Source: Lachnospiraceae bacterium
Lineage (GTDB): Bacteria > Bacillota > Clostridia > Lachnospirales > Lachnospiraceae
Direction: 5' to 3'
Assembly (NCBI GenBank): GCA_017625255.1
Contig: JAGALK010000009.1
Coordinates: 1-43,898 of the forward strand
Length of the DNA stretch: 43,898 bases
The notes under the pieces are model-generated. The model had not been told where the DNA came from. It did not search any database and worked only from the letters and a program-made list of their open reading frames with translations. Made by a program: the position numbers and the translations under genes. How positions within the stretch are numbered: position 1 is the first letter of the stretch; every line of letters starts with the position of its first letter. Positions 25,977 through 34,376 of the stretch are shown piece after piece.

Positions 25977-26005
25977 ATTATAGGCTATTTGACCATTTAG
26001 TACAA
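25977..26005 (-). promoter_or_regulatory. xpt promoter
   Basis: Read on the - strand: TTGTAC (complement of 26000-26005), a 17-bp spacer and TATAAT (complement of 25977-25982), giving a leader of about 30 nt. That leader is too short for an aptamer. Confidence 0.75.
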
Positions 26006-26018
26006 CTCTTGTTATAAT
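25989..26018 (+). promoter_or_regulatory. Promoter of the secreted FN3 protein gene
   Basis: TTGACC (25989-25994), an 18-bp spacer and TATAAT (26013-26018). It is interleaved with the - strand xpt promoter, so the two polymerases cannot bind together. Confidence 0.7.
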
Positions 26019-26082
26019 GAATTTATAAAAAAATCAAAGGAAAAATAAATTACACAATAATAATCAGAAAGAGGGAAGAGCT

Positions 26083-28287
26083 ATGAGAAAAGTACAAAAA
26101 ATATGTTTACAGTTTTTGTGTGTAGTGATACTGACAGTGTTTTTATTGCCGCTATCTGTGCAGGCAGAGGAAGAATCAGCAGTAAGTGCAGATTTTTCTA
26201 TTGAAACAACTGATGGAAATAATTATATAACAGGGATATTTAGCGGGGAAAATTATACATCATCGAAGAGTTTTCTTTACTCATACGAAGTGAAAACTGG
26301 TACAGAAGATTTAAAAATGACAGTGGGCAGTTCCAATCCTTCTGTAGTTAAAGTAAGAGCAGAGTATGCAGAGCGAACTTTTTATGCCAATTCAAGAAGC
26401 AGTGGAACAAATAGTATTTATTTAGAGATTAAAGGAGTAGGAATATCCACGATTACTCTTTCCTTAGCCGGAATAGAAAAATCCATAGATGTGTATATAG
26501 CACCAGAACAGGTAGATGTTACAAATGTGGTACAATCCGGATATAATTCTGTAACTGTAAGTTGGGAAAAGGTATCTGGTTGTTCTGGATATATTATCGA
26601 AAAATCTCCCGCAGAAAAAAATCAGTATGTGGCAGTTGGAACGATTGTGGGTGGGGATACATCTTCTGCACAAATAATGACTTCATGGAATGAAGAATAT
26701 AAATACAGAGTTATTGGTTATGTAGAAAAAGAGGGTAATCGTGTACTTGGTAAAGAATGGGGTATTACAAAGAAGTGTATTGTAATAGAAAACGGTGCAG
26801 AAATAGCTTCTGTAAAGAAAAGCGGAGCATCCTCTTTAAAAATTCAGTGGAGTAGTATAGAAGGTGCAAGCGAATACGAGGTGTATCGTTCTTCTAGTGA
26901 AAATGGAAAATATTCCAAGGTTTATACGGTTTCAGATGTGAATACCACAACCTATACACAAAAAGTATCCAAAGGGCAGACCTACTACTATTATGTGATT
27001 ACGAAATATCCGGAAGGGTATCAGTATACTTCAAAAAGCTTATCTGGGTTTATTCCAAAGAAAAGCAAAGCGGCAGTTATTTCACAAAAAACTGCTATGC
27101 AAGGTGTGACTTATGCAGGACAATATGGAGATTATGTGGGAAATTGGGCTAATCCGGACACAACCTATTATTATATTGCTGATGGAAAATTAAATGTGGT
27201 TTCTGTTGATGGAAGTGCATTAAAAATATACACATTAAAAGGAAATAAATTAAAGCATACCACAACCAAAACTGTGAATATAGGTTCCTACGAAAAGTGG
27301 GGAGGATTTTATCATGGTACAGATGGAAATTTTTATGTGGCTGTTGGATACGATAATCTCAGTGAAAAAGATAATAAAACGGTCATAAAAGTCTATCAGT
27401 ATAATAAAAAATGGAAATTAAAAAAGACCTGTAAAATTAAAGGAAAAGCAACAAATGCTTTTAAAGGCATTTATGAAACTTTTAGAGCTGGAAACTGTCG
27501 TATGGATATGCAGGGAAATACTTTATATTTAGTAACAGCCAGAACCATGTATGTTGGTGGGGATGGTTTACATCATCAGTCGAATATAGCATTTAAAATC
27601 AATACAAAGATTATGAAATATAAAGATTCTGAAGGTGGATATACCAGTCATTCGTTCAATCAATTTGCTAAATTTAAGGACGGAAATTTATATCAGGTGG
27701 ATCATGGAGATGCTTATCCAAGAGCTGTGAATCTTACAATTATAAATAGCTATGGAACAGATGACCAAGAGGTAACAGAAAAGTCAGTTTTTAAAATTAA
27801 AGGAAATATTGGAGACAATGCTACCGGTTTGACAATAGGTGGTATGGAAGTTGGTGCATCCAATGTTATGATTTGTGGAACTTCGCAGCCGCACTATTCT
27901 AAAGTAAAAGGTGTAAAGGGCTGGGATAGCAGTTGGAAGAAAAATGTGTACTTAGTAGTAGCAGACAGGGAAACCGGAAAAAGCTCTATAAAGTGGCTTA
28001 CCAAAAATAATCCAAAGAAAACGACGATAATCGTTGGTGAAACACGAATGGTTAAGCTGTCGGATGAACATTTTGCTATTTTATACAATACTACAAATGC
28101 AGGTGTTGCAAAGTTAAATTATGTAGTGGTAAATAACAAAGGAAAAAAGGTATATAGCAAAACCTATGCAAATATGTCCTGTGTGGGAGCTTCTCAGCCA
28201 ATTTTATATAAGGGCAATATTGTATGGGCGGAAACTAGATGGGGAGAAAATGCAACTACAACCTATCGGATTCCGGCAATTTATTAA
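26083..28287 (+). CDS. Secreted protein with Big2-like and fibronectin type III domains
   Basis: The 734-residue product has a signal peptide (basic start, hydrophobic core residues 8-24, likely cleavage after SVQAE near 29). A Big2-like beta domain follows (about 35-145), then two FN3 domains (about 148-240 and 245-332, each with the [17 protein letters not shown] or [17 protein letters not shown] pattern). The larger C-terminal region (about 340-734) is rich in Gly, Lys and Tyr with repeated strand-turn patterns that look like a beta-propeller but match no family I can name. There is no LPXTG, SLH or choline-binding tail, so it is probably released or held non-covalently. Likely function: carbohydrate or protein binding outside the cell. 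GAGGGAAGAG precedes ATG 26083. Confidence 0.75.
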   Translation: MRKVQKICLQFLCVVILTVFLLPLSVQAEEESAVSADFSIETTDGNNYITGIFSGENYTSSKSFLYSYEVKTGTEDLKMTVGSSNPSVVKVRAEYAERTFYANSRSSGTNSIYLEIKGVGISTITLSLAGIEKSIDVYIAPEQVDVTNVVQSGYNSVTVSWEKVSGCSGYIIEKSPAEKNQYVAVGTIVGGDTSSAQIMTSWNEEYKYRVIGYVEKEGNRVLGKEWGITKKCIVIENGAEIASVKKSGASSLKIQWSSIEGASEYEVYRSSSENGKYSKVYTVSDVNTTTYTQKVSKGQTYYYYVITKYPEGYQYTSKSLSGFIPKKSKAAVISQKTAMQGVTYAGQYGDYVGNWANPDTTYYYIADGKLNVVSVDGSALKIYTLKGNKLKHTTTKTVNIGSYEKWGGFYHGTDGNFYVAVGYDNLSEKDNKTVIKVYQYNKKWKLKKTCKIKGKATNAFKGIYETFRAGNCRMDMQGNTLYLVTARTMYVGGDGLHHQSNIAFKINTKIMKYKDSEGGYTSHSFNQFAKFKDGNLYQVDHGDAYPRAVNLTIINSYGTDDQEVTEKSVFKIKGNIGDNATGLTIGGMEVGASNVMICGTSQPHYSKVKGVKGWDSSWKKNVYLVVADRETGKSSIKWLTKNNPKKTTIIVGETRMVKLSDEHFAILYNTTNAGVAKLNYVVVNNKGKKVYSKTYANMSCVGASQPILYKGNIVWAETRWGENATTTYRIPAIY

Positions 28288-28316
28288 TACATAGAAAAAG
28301 AATTTGTGAGGGGAAA

Positions 28317-28796
28317 ATGAAAATATCCATATTGTGTGTAGGAAAAATAAAAGAAGATTTTTACAGAAAAGCCATTGCAGAATATGTAAAGCGGCTGAGT
28401 CGATATTGCAAATTAGAGATTATTGAAGTGGCGGACGAAAAGACGCCGGATAATGCCAGCGAAACAGTTGAGATTCAGATTAAAGATAAAGAGGGCGAAC
28501 GGATACTTAAGAATATTAAGGATGATACTTATGTGATTGCCCTTGCCATTGAGGGAAAGATGTTAGATTCTGTACAATTATCTCGTTCCATAGAACAACT
28601 AGGTTTGATGGGGAAAAGTAATGTGGCTTTTGTTATTGGAGGGTCATTGGGGTTGTCTGATGCGGTATTAAAACGAGCCAACGAAAAGCTTAGCTTTTCA
28701 AAAATGACCTTTCCACATCAGCTGATGCGAGTGATTCTGTTAGAACAGGTTTATCGGAGTTATCGGATTATGCATAATGAACCGTATCATAAGTAA
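28317..28796 (+). CDS. rlmH: 23S rRNA pseudouridine-1915 N3-methyltransferase RlmH
   Basis: SPOUT-class methyltransferase acting on helix 69 of 23S rRNA. The product from ATG 28317 is exactly 159 residues, the standard length, starts [16 protein letters not shown], carries [17 protein letters not shown] near residues 102-118, and ends in the invariant HNEPYHK tail. GAGGGG precedes the start. A longer frame from 28239 overlaps the FN3 gene and is rejected. It normally stands alone, as here. Confidence 0.96.
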   Translation: MKISILCVGKIKEDFYRKAIAEYVKRLSRYCKLEIIEVADEKTPDNASETVEIQIKDKEGERILKNIKDDTYVIALAIEGKMLDSVQLSRSIEQLGLMGKSNVAFVIGGSLGLSDAVLKRANEKLSFSKMTFPHQLMRVILLEQVYRSYRIMHNEPYHK

Positions 28797-28820
28797 ATAG
28801 ATTTGTTGTCTAAATGATAG

Positions 28821-28849
28821 TTGTAGGCCTTTTAAAAATCAGATAAAAT
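28821..28849 (+). promoter_or_regulatory. Putative promoter of the AAA/nuclease-like gene
   Basis: TTGTAG (28821-28826), a 17-bp spacer and TAAAAT (28844-28849), about 33 bp before the chosen start codon. Confidence 0.55.
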
Positions 28850-28881
28850 ATAGGCATAAAAATATCGAAGAGGTGAGAGCA

Positions 28882-30588
28882 TTGGGCAGAACAGTAGGAA
28901 TCGGAATACAAGATTTTGAAAAAGTAATAGAGGGTAATTATTTTTATATTGACAAGACAAATTTCATTAAGGAATGGTGGGAAAGTGGTGATGATGTAAC
29001 GCTTATTGCGCGTCCTCGGCGTTTTGGCAAAACCTTAAATATGAGTATGTTAAATCGTTTTTTTTCATTGGAATATAAAGGACAGAGTGAAATCTTTGAA
29101 GGATTTTCTATTTGGCAGGATGAAAAGTACAGGAAGATTCAGGGAAGTTATCCAGTGATTAATCTTTCTTTTGCAAATGTAAAAGAGCAAAATTTTGCCG
29201 ATGCAAAGAAAAGAATTTGCCAGTTGCTGACAAATCTGTATAGCAAATTTTATTTCTTGCGAGACAGCGCGTTGCTGACAGATAAGGATAAGCAGTATTT
29301 TGATACGATATCTGCAGATATGGATAGCACCGATGCAACCTTCGCATTATACCAATTATCAGACTATCTGCATCGTTACTATGGTCAAAAAGTAATCATT
29401 CTTCTTGATGAATACGATACACCCATGCAGGAAGCCTATGTGAATGGATTCTGGGATGAATGGGTGGCATTTATCAGAAGTATGTTTAATGCTGCATTTA
29501 AGACAAATCCATATCTTGCAAGGGCTGTTATGACTGGAATTACAAGAGTAAGCAAAGAATCTATTTTTTCAGATTTGAATAATCTAAAGGTAGTTACTAC
29601 TACTTCAGACGAATATGCTACATCTTTTGGTTTTACAGAGAAAGAGGTTTTTATCGCATTAGAAGAATGTGCGATGGGGAATAAAAAAGATATAGTAAAA
29701 GAATGGTATGACGGATTTATTTTTGGAAGTTATTCAGATATCTATAATCCTTGGTCTATATTAAATTTTTTAGATACAGGAATTATTACTACCTATTGGG
29801 CAAACACCAGCTCAAACAGTCTGGTTGGCAAACTTCTTCGTGAAGGCAATGGAGATATAAAAAAGAAATTTGAACAGCTTATGCAGGGGAAACATCTGTA
29901 TGTGCCTATCGATGAGCAGATTGTGTATAATAACTTAAATGATAACGAAGAGGCTATATGGAGTTTACTGCTTGCCAGTGGATATCTGAAAGTACTAGGA
30001 TACGAGCATTGGGATGAGTTGGAATATGGACAAAGAGTGAATTATGAATTAGCAATTACCAATCGTGAAGTAAGGGTTATGTTTGAAGGAATGGTAAACT
30101 CGTGGTTTCACAAGACAAATGGGGATTATAATGCATTTATCAAGGCAATGTTTAAGGGTGACAGTAAATCTATGAATGTCTATATGAATCGTGTGGCATT
30201 GACGATTTTTAGTTACTTTGATACAGGTAATCGACCAACCGGGCAGGAGCCAGAGCGGTTCTATCATGGATTTGTATTAGGGTTAGTTGTAGACTTGCAG
30301 AATGAATATATTGTAAGCTCTAATCGTGAAAGTGGATTTGGCAGATATGATGTGATAATTGAGCCCAAAAATCCAGAAAAGAATCATGCAGTGATTATAG
30401 AATTTAAAGTTATAGACGAGGAAGATGAAAATACATTAAAGCATACAGCACAGGCAGCACTTGACCAGATAGAGGAAAAGCAATATGCTGCTGCTTTACT
30501 GTCCAAAGGAATCACTGCAGACAGGATATATAAATATGGATTTGCTTTTGAAGGGAAGAAAGTATGGATTGAAAAAGCTGATAATTAA
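28882..30588 (+). CDS. AAA-ATPase-like protein with C-terminal PD-(D/E)XK nuclease domain
   Basis: The 568-residue protein belongs to a family expanded in gut Clostridia and Bacteroidetes: an N-terminal AAA-ATPase-like domain (FYIDKTNFIKEWW, then the Walker A-like ARPRRFGKTLNMSM near residues 40-53 and the Walker B-like IILLDEYDTPMQEAY near 170-184), and a C-terminal PD-(D/E)XK nuclease domain with RYDVII near 487-492 and EFK near 507-509, the expected catalytic D and E-x-K. Members often occur in many copies and are presumed mobile or host-interaction genes; no biochemical role is settled. Start: TTG 28882 lies five bases after AAGAGGTGA; GTG 28873 overlaps that ribosome site. It begins an accessory stretch running to 32706. 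Confidence 0.85.
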   Translation: MGRTVGIGIQDFEKVIEGNYFYIDKTNFIKEWWESGDDVTLIARPRRFGKTLNMSMLNRFFSLEYKGQSEIFEGFSIWQDEKYRKIQGSYPVINLSFANVKEQNFADAKKRICQLLTNLYSKFYFLRDSALLTDKDKQYFDTISADMDSTDATFALYQLSDYLHRYYGQKVIILLDEYDTPMQEAYVNGFWDEWVAFIRSMFNAAFKTNPYLARAVMTGITRVSKESIFSDLNNLKVVTTTSDEYATSFGFTEKEVFIALEECAMGNKKDIVKEWYDGFIFGSYSDIYNPWSILNFLDTGIITTYWANTSSNSLVGKLLREGNGDIKKKFEQLMQGKHLYVPIDEQIVYNNLNDNEEAIWSLLLASGYLKVLGYEHWDELEYGQRVNYELAITNREVRVMFEGMVNSWFHKTNGDYNAFIKAMFKGDSKSMNVYMNRVALTIFSYFDTGNRPTGQEPERFYHGFVLGLVVDLQNEYIVSSNRESGFGRYDVIIEPKNPEKNHAVIIEFKVIDEEDENTLKHTAQAALDQIEEKQYAAALLSKGITADRIYKYGFAFEGKKVWIEKADN

Positions 30589-30621
30589 AAATATAGTTTT
30601 TTACGAAGGAAGGAATAGAAT

Positions 30622-30856
30622 ATGAAAAGAAGAATATGATATTGTACGAATATTTCTTGTTTTTCAGACTATGAAGAAGTATCAGATGAGTCTTGAAGAT
30701 ATAGATTGTATTCGAAAACATAAAAAACGAATGATTACATTGGCAAATATTCCGATAGGATTGCCTTTGCTTAATAAACAGTGTATGACTGAAGAAGAAG
30801 CATATGCATCTTTGAAAGGAATGTCACTTTTGGTACAAACAAATATAATTGAGTAA
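30622..30856 (+). pseudogene. Small gene apparently broken by one extra A after the start codon
   Basis: GAAGGAAGG (30605-30613) lies eight bases before ATG 30622, but that frame stops after five codons. Dropping one A from the four-A run 30625-30628 joins the ATG to a frame that stays open to 30856 and would give a 77-residue protein starting MKEEYDIVRIFLVFQ. Without a frameshift, translation could only start at ATG 30671 (61 residues), which has no ribosome site. I do not recognise the protein. Its last third (GLPLLNKQCMTEEEAYASLKGMSL) vaguely resembles the helical ANTAR RNA-binding motif. It follows the AAA/nuclease gene by 33 nt. A recent inactivating indel, a read error, or recoding are all possible. 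Confidence 0.45.
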
Positions 30857-30924
30857 TAATTTTAAATATAGGTTTTATAATTAAACACAATATATAAGTA
30901 ATAAATTATAGAAACGAAGTATTA
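30857..30924. other. AT-rich spacer, no gene seen
   Basis: Very AT-rich sequence with no open frame or hairpin of note. The motif AATTATAGAAA occurs at 30904-30914 and again at 30954-30964, a 50-bp direct repeat flanking the promoter. Confidence 0.6.
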
Positions 30925-30953
30925 TTGACATAAAAAGTGCTTAGTGGTAATAT
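30925..30953 (+). promoter_or_regulatory. Sigma-A promoter of the methyltransferase leader
   Basis: TTGACA (30925-30930), a 17-bp spacer and TAATAT (30948-30953). Expected start near 30959-30961, only a few bases before an ATG at 30964 and about 175 nt before the methyltransferase start. Confidence 0.75.
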
Positions 30954-30963
30954 AATTATAGAA

Positions 30964-30987
30964 ATGGTGCTACCGATAGACGGTTAG
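30964..30987 (+). CDS. Possible seven-codon leader peptide
   Basis: ATG GTG CTA CCG ATA GAC GGT TAG encodes MVLPIDG. It begins within about five bases of the predicted transcription start, so it would be read as a nearly leaderless message without a ribosome site. It spans both arms of the first small hairpin of the attenuator-like region (30969-30988), which is where a ribosome-sensing leader would be expected. A chance ORF of this length is common, so the call rests on position only. Confidence 0.3.
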   Translation: MVLPIDG

Positions 30988-31051
30988 CCTAGTAAAAATA
31001 AGTTATAAAAATAACCGCTTTTCACTTTGCTGGGGTGTGGCGGTTATTTTT
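30969..31051 (+). promoter_or_regulatory. Attenuator-like leader with mutually exclusive hairpins
   Basis: Four segments compete for pairing: A GCTACCG (30969-30975), B CGGTTAGC (30981-30988), C ATAACCGC (31011-31018) and D GCGGTTAT (31040-31047). A:B forms a small hairpin (one bulge) and leaves C:D to form a 12-bp terminator stem (31007-31018 with 31040-31051) ending in a T-run. B:C pairing (CGGTTA with TAACCG) would block C:D. This is the layout of a transcription attenuator controlling the gene at 31136. Confidence 0.6.
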
Positions 31052-31056
31052 GTGTC
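31007..31056 (+). terminator. Terminator hairpin inside the methyltransferase leader
   Basis: A perfect 12-bp stem (31007-31018 with 31040-31051), a 21-nt loop and a TTTTTGTGT tail, about 80 nt before the methyltransferase ribosome site. It is located to end transcripts before the gene is reached. A further possible stem lies downstream (31056-31061 with 31091-31096). Confidence 0.8.
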
Positions 31057-31135
31057 TTGCTATTACGACCTAACGAATAGCCAAGACTAAAGCAAGTCAA
31101 ATTAACAATTCATTTTGATTTCGGAGGTGTTTACA

Positions 31136-31735
31136 ATGATTTGGGATAAATTATCTCCTTTTTATGATTTTTTTGAATATATCTACAACGGAAAATGCTA
31201 TAAAGGTATTGCCGAAAAGATAACGGAATATGTAACAGAAGAAGACATTGTATTGGAGTGTGCTTGTGGAACAGGTTTGCTTACTTTACCTATGGCACAG
31301 AAATGTAAAAAACTGATTGCAACAGATTATTCTGCAGGAATGTTGCGTCAGACAAAGAAAAAGGTTACAAAGTATTCAAACACAAAAGTCCAAAAAGCAA
31401 GTATTCTTGAATTACCATTTAAAGATAATAAATTCGATGTTGTAGTAGCTGCAAATGTTATACATCTTCTTGACGAACCTGACAAAGCAATTTCTGAACT
31501 AAAAAGAGTGTGTAAACCAAATGGCAAGATTATATTGCCAACCTATATCAATAATGAAAAAAAGAATTCTATATATGCGGCAAAATTGTTATCTGTATTA
31601 GGGGTAAAATTTAAAAGACAGTTTAGCTTAGCTTCATATAAGGAATTTGTATCATTACATAACATATTACGGGTCGAGTATAGTGTTGTTGAAGGCCGTA
31701 TGCCTTGTGCTTTTGCAATAATAACTAATTGTTAA
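31136..31735 (+). CDS. Class I SAM-dependent methyltransferase
   Basis: The 199-residue product is a UbiE/Methyltransf_11-type Rossmann methyltransferase: the opening WDKLSPFYDFFEYIYNG, motif I VLECACGTGLLTL near residues 42-54, the acidic strand end IATDYS near 64-69, and FDVVVAANVIHLL near 100-112 with the post-motif IV typical of small-molecule methyltransferases. Substrate unknown. ATG 31136 has GGAGGT seven bases upstream; a TTG at 31115 in frame lies before the ribosome site. A 175-nt leader with a terminator suggests conditional expression. It is not an Erm-type rRNA methyltransferase by motif, so a resistance role is only one option. Confidence 0.85.
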   Translation: MIWDKLSPFYDFFEYIYNGKCYKGIAEKITEYVTEEDIVLECACGTGLLTLPMAQKCKKLIATDYSAGMLRQTKKKVTKYSNTKVQKASILELPFKDNKFDVVVAANVIHLLDEPDKAISELKRVCKPNGKIILPTYINNEKKNSIYAAKLLSVLGVKFKRQFSLASYKEFVSLHNILRVEYSVVEGRMPCAFAIITNC

Positions 31736-31804
31736 TAAGAGTGACAAATTCTAATACGGCTTTACAGTTAGAACATGAATTGAATAAATGGGGGTTAATC
31801 TATT

Positions 31805-32320
31805 ATGTGTACAAAAAAGAAAAAGATTATCATATGTATTATTGCAGCATTGCTTATCCTTTTTTTGGGATGGCGAATGTGGCCACATCCGTTGGATAAA
31901 GTTATTTCTGCAGATATGGATTCTATTACCAGCCTTGCGTGTAATGTATCCATCAGTGGTTTAGAAGATAGTGGCGATTCTTATATAGATAGTTATACAT
32001 TGCAGGCACTGTCTGAAGACGATGAACATTTTCAGAATATTATAGATATTTTAAAGTCTACGGAATATCGTCAGAATTTTAGAAATTTACTTCCATGGTC
32101 AATTACATCTGTAGATGCAGGTAAGAATTATGATGGCAGGTCTGCAAATGTGTTGCTTGCATGGGGAAGTGAAGATAATGAGAATTGTTATTTGAGTTTT
32201 CTTGACAATAATACTATAGTGATTAGCAGTATTAACGGTGACATATTACAGATTTATCATCCGATAAATCGTGCTGTGTTGGATGAATTGGTGGACTATA
32301 TACAAATACATGGAAAATAG
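31805..32320 (+). CDS. Membrane-anchored hypothetical protein
   Basis: The 171-residue protein has a Lys-rich start, one membrane helix or uncleaved signal (residues 8-22, IIICIIAALLILFLG) and an extracytoplasmic domain of about 140 residues with alternating strands. No cysteine follows the helix in lipobox position. I recognise no family. A GGGGG ribosome site precedes ATG 31805. It sits between a methyltransferase and a VOC protein in the accessory stretch. Confidence 0.65.
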   Translation: MCTKKKKIIICIIAALLILFLGWRMWPHPLDKVISADMDSITSLACNVSISGLEDSGDSYIDSYTLQALSEDDEHFQNIIDILKSTEYRQNFRNLLPWSITSVDAGKNYDGRSANVLLAWGSEDNENCYLSFLDNNTIVISSINGDILQIYHPINRAVLDELVDYIQIHGK

Positions 32321-32343
32321 AATCAGTGCAAGGGGGAATACAA

Positions 32344-32706
32344 GTGAAGTTTAAAAATGTGCTCATTGTAGTTGAAGATATCGAAAAGTCAAAGAAATTC
32401 TATAAGGATTTGTTTGGACTGGATGTTATTTTAGATAATGAGGGAAATGTGATTCTTACAGAAGGATTGGTGCTTCAGGATAAAAAAATATGGGAAAAGT
32501 TTTTAAACAAAGATATTGTATCTGAAAATAATGCAGCAGAATTATATTTTGAAGAAAGCAATATAGAAGCATTTGTAGAAAAACTAGACAACTATCAACC
32601 ACCTATTCAATATGTAAATAGATTAATGCAGCATTCTTGGGGACAACAGGTAGTTCGATTTTATGATTTAGATGGTAATTTAATTGAAGTTGGAACGCCA
32701 GTGTAA
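32344..32706 (+). CDS. VOC-superfamily (glyoxalase-like) protein
   Basis: The 120-residue product starts KFKNVLIVVEDIEKSKKFYKD, the usual first beta-alpha unit of VOC proteins, and ends VVRFYDLDGNLIEVG, the usual metal-site strand with its Glu. The family includes glyoxalase I, bleomycin/fosfomycin resistance proteins and dioxygenases; this short single-domain member cannot be assigned further. GTG 32344 is preceded by AGGGGGAA at the right distance; a GTG at 32326 is in frame but lies before that ribosome site. Confidence 0.82.
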   Translation: MKFKNVLIVVEDIEKSKKFYKDLFGLDVILDNEGNVILTEGLVLQDKKIWEKFLNKDIVSENNAAELYFEESNIEAFVEKLDNYQPPIQYVNRLMQHSWGQQVVRFYDLDGNLIEVGTPV

Positions 32707-32749
32707 CAGATAGCTTTAAACAATGAATTCAAACAGGAGGGAAAATACT

Positions 32750-34057
32750 ATGCGGATGTATGATTTAATCGATAAAAAGAAAAACGGGGGAATTTTATCG
32801 ACAGAAGAAATGAATTGGATGATAGAAGGTTACACCAAAGGTGATATACCAGATTATCAGATGTCAGCCATGACAATGGCAATTTGTTTTCAGGGATTAA
32901 ATGACAAGGAAACATTAGATTTGACACTCGCCATGCGAGACAGCGGAGATACGATGGATTTGTCGGCAATTCAGGGATTGAAAGCAGATAAACACAGTAC
33001 AGGCGGTGTAGGAGACAAGACTTCCCTTGTACTTACTCCGATAATTGCAGCTCTTGGTATTCCTGTGGCAAAAATGTCTGGCAGAGGTTTGGGACATACA
33101 GGAGGAACGATTGACAAATTAGAATGCTTTCCGGGATTTACCACAGGTATCAGTGAAGAAACATTTATAAATAATGTAAATCACATGAAACTAGCCATTG
33201 CCGGTCAGACTGCAAACCTTGCTCCCGCGGATAAAAAGCTCTATGCGCTTAGAGATGTAACGGCAACCGTAGATCAGATGTCCTTAATTGCCAGCAGTAT
33301 CATGAGCAAAAAACTAGCTTCTGGCAGCGATATCATCGTTTTAGATGTAAAAACCGGTTCTGGTGCATTTATGGAAAAAGAAGAGGATGCTAAAGAACTG
33401 GCAGAAACTATGGTTCGTATTGGAAATATGGCAGGTAAAAAAACAGCAGCAGTGATTACGGATATGGATCAGCCATTAGGAAATGCAGTAGGCAATTCCA
33501 TTGAGGTTATTGAAGCCATTGATTCTCTTTCAGGTAAAGGTCCAAAAGATTTAATGGAAGTTGTTTATGCTTTAGGAGCCTCCATTTTGGTACTTTCCGG
33601 AGGTGCAAAAGACCGTAATGAGGCAATAGCAAAAATGCAGGACTGCATAGCCTCTGGAAAAGCAAAGGAGAAGCTGGCAGAATTTGTAGAAGCACAGGGA
33701 GGAGATGCTTCTTATGTCTGGGATACAGCACAATTTCCAGCTACAGAATATCAGGTGGAAGTTTTGGCATCAGAAGATGGTTATATCAGCCGGATTAATG
33801 CCAAAGAAATCGGAAACGCCTGTATGATTTTAGGTGGAGGAAGAGAGACAAAAGAAAGCATTATCGACTTGTCAGTAGGTATTTACTTAAATAAGAAAAA
33901 GGGTGATTTTGTAAATACAGGTGAGAGTATAGCGACTATTTATGCCAATGATAAGGATAAAGCACAAATAGCTCTTAATCGTATACAAAATGCTTATAGG
34001 ATAACAAAAGAGGCGCCAGACCCAACAGCAATGATAAAAGCATTCTGCGGGGAATAA
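32750..34057 (+). CDS. pdp: Pyrimidine-nucleoside phosphorylase
   Basis: Salvage enzyme that phosphorolyses uridine, thymidine and deoxyuridine. The 435-residue product starts MRMYDLIDKKKNGG and carries the thymidine/pyrimidine phosphorylase signature SGRGLGHTGGTIDKLE near residues 109-124, with KHSTGGVGDK near 81-90 for phosphate binding. The start is ATG 32750 behind AGGAGGG; the in-frame ATG nine codons earlier overlaps no ribosome site. Confidence 0.95.
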   Translation: MRMYDLIDKKKNGGILSTEEMNWMIEGYTKGDIPDYQMSAMTMAICFQGLNDKETLDLTLAMRDSGDTMDLSAIQGLKADKHSTGGVGDKTSLVLTPIIAALGIPVAKMSGRGLGHTGGTIDKLECFPGFTTGISEETFINNVNHMKLAIAGQTANLAPADKKLYALRDVTATVDQMSLIASSIMSKKLASGSDIIVLDVKTGSGAFMEKEEDAKELAETMVRIGNMAGKKTAAVITDMDQPLGNAVGNSIEVIEAIDSLSGKGPKDLMEVVYALGASILVLSGGAKDRNEAIAKMQDCIASGKAKEKLAEFVEAQGGDASYVWDTAQFPATEYQVEVLASEDGYISRINAKEIGNACMILGGGRETKESIIDLSVGIYLNKKKGDFVNTGESIATIYANDKDKAQIALNRIQNAYRITKEAPDPTAMIKAFCGE

Positions 34058-34080
34058 TCCATACCCATTTTACATATAGT
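34052..34080 (+). promoter_or_regulatory. Possible sigma-E promoter of yqfC
   Basis: GAATAAT (34052-34058), a 14-bp spacer and CATATAGT (34073-34080) resemble the mother-cell sigma-E consensus (-35 GAATATT-like, -10 CATACAAT). The element overlaps the pdp stop. The expected start site falls very near the yqfC ATG, so either the leader is extremely short or the match is fortuitous. Confidence 0.3.
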
Positions 34081-34085
34081 GAACT

Positions 34086-34367
34086 ATGGGTAAAATGAAT
34101 TTTGGTAAATGGAAAGAAGAACTGGTAGAAAATTTAGAGCTTCCGAAAGATTTAGTCTATGGTGCTGTATTGGTAACAATTACCGGAAGACAGGAGGTTT
34201 TAGTAGAAAATTACCGGGGAATACTGGAATATGACCAGGTGCATATCAGTTTGCAGACAAAAACCTGTAGATTGCTTATTCAAGGAAAAAATCTGCATAT
34301 TGCATATTATACCAATGAAGAAATGAAAATAACCGGAATAATTGACTCTGTAGAATATGAAAATTAG
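34086..34367 (+). CDS. yqfC: Sporulation protein YqfC (YabP family)
   Basis: The 93-residue product matches the YabP/YqfC family: KEELVENLELPKDLVYGAVL, then VLVENYRGILEYD and a beta-rich end. It is a mother-cell sporulation protein of sigma-E type in Bacillus and is always next to yqfD. No good ribosome site precedes ATG 34086; ATG 34095 is an alternative. TACCCAT (34062-34068) can pair with ATGGGTA (34086-34092), which covers the start codon. Nine bases separate it from yqfD. Confidence 0.9.
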   Translation: MGKMNFGKWKEELVENLELPKDLVYGAVLVTITGRQEVLVENYRGILEYDQVHISLQTKTCRLLIQGKNLHIAYYTNEEMKITGIIDSVEYEN

Positions 34368-34376
34368 GAGGCAGCC

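Noticed and set aside
25940..26082. Purine riboswitch in front of xpt
   Set aside because: The leader from the predicted promoter is about 30 nt and lacks the aptamer core; the remaining gap belongs to the divergent promoter.
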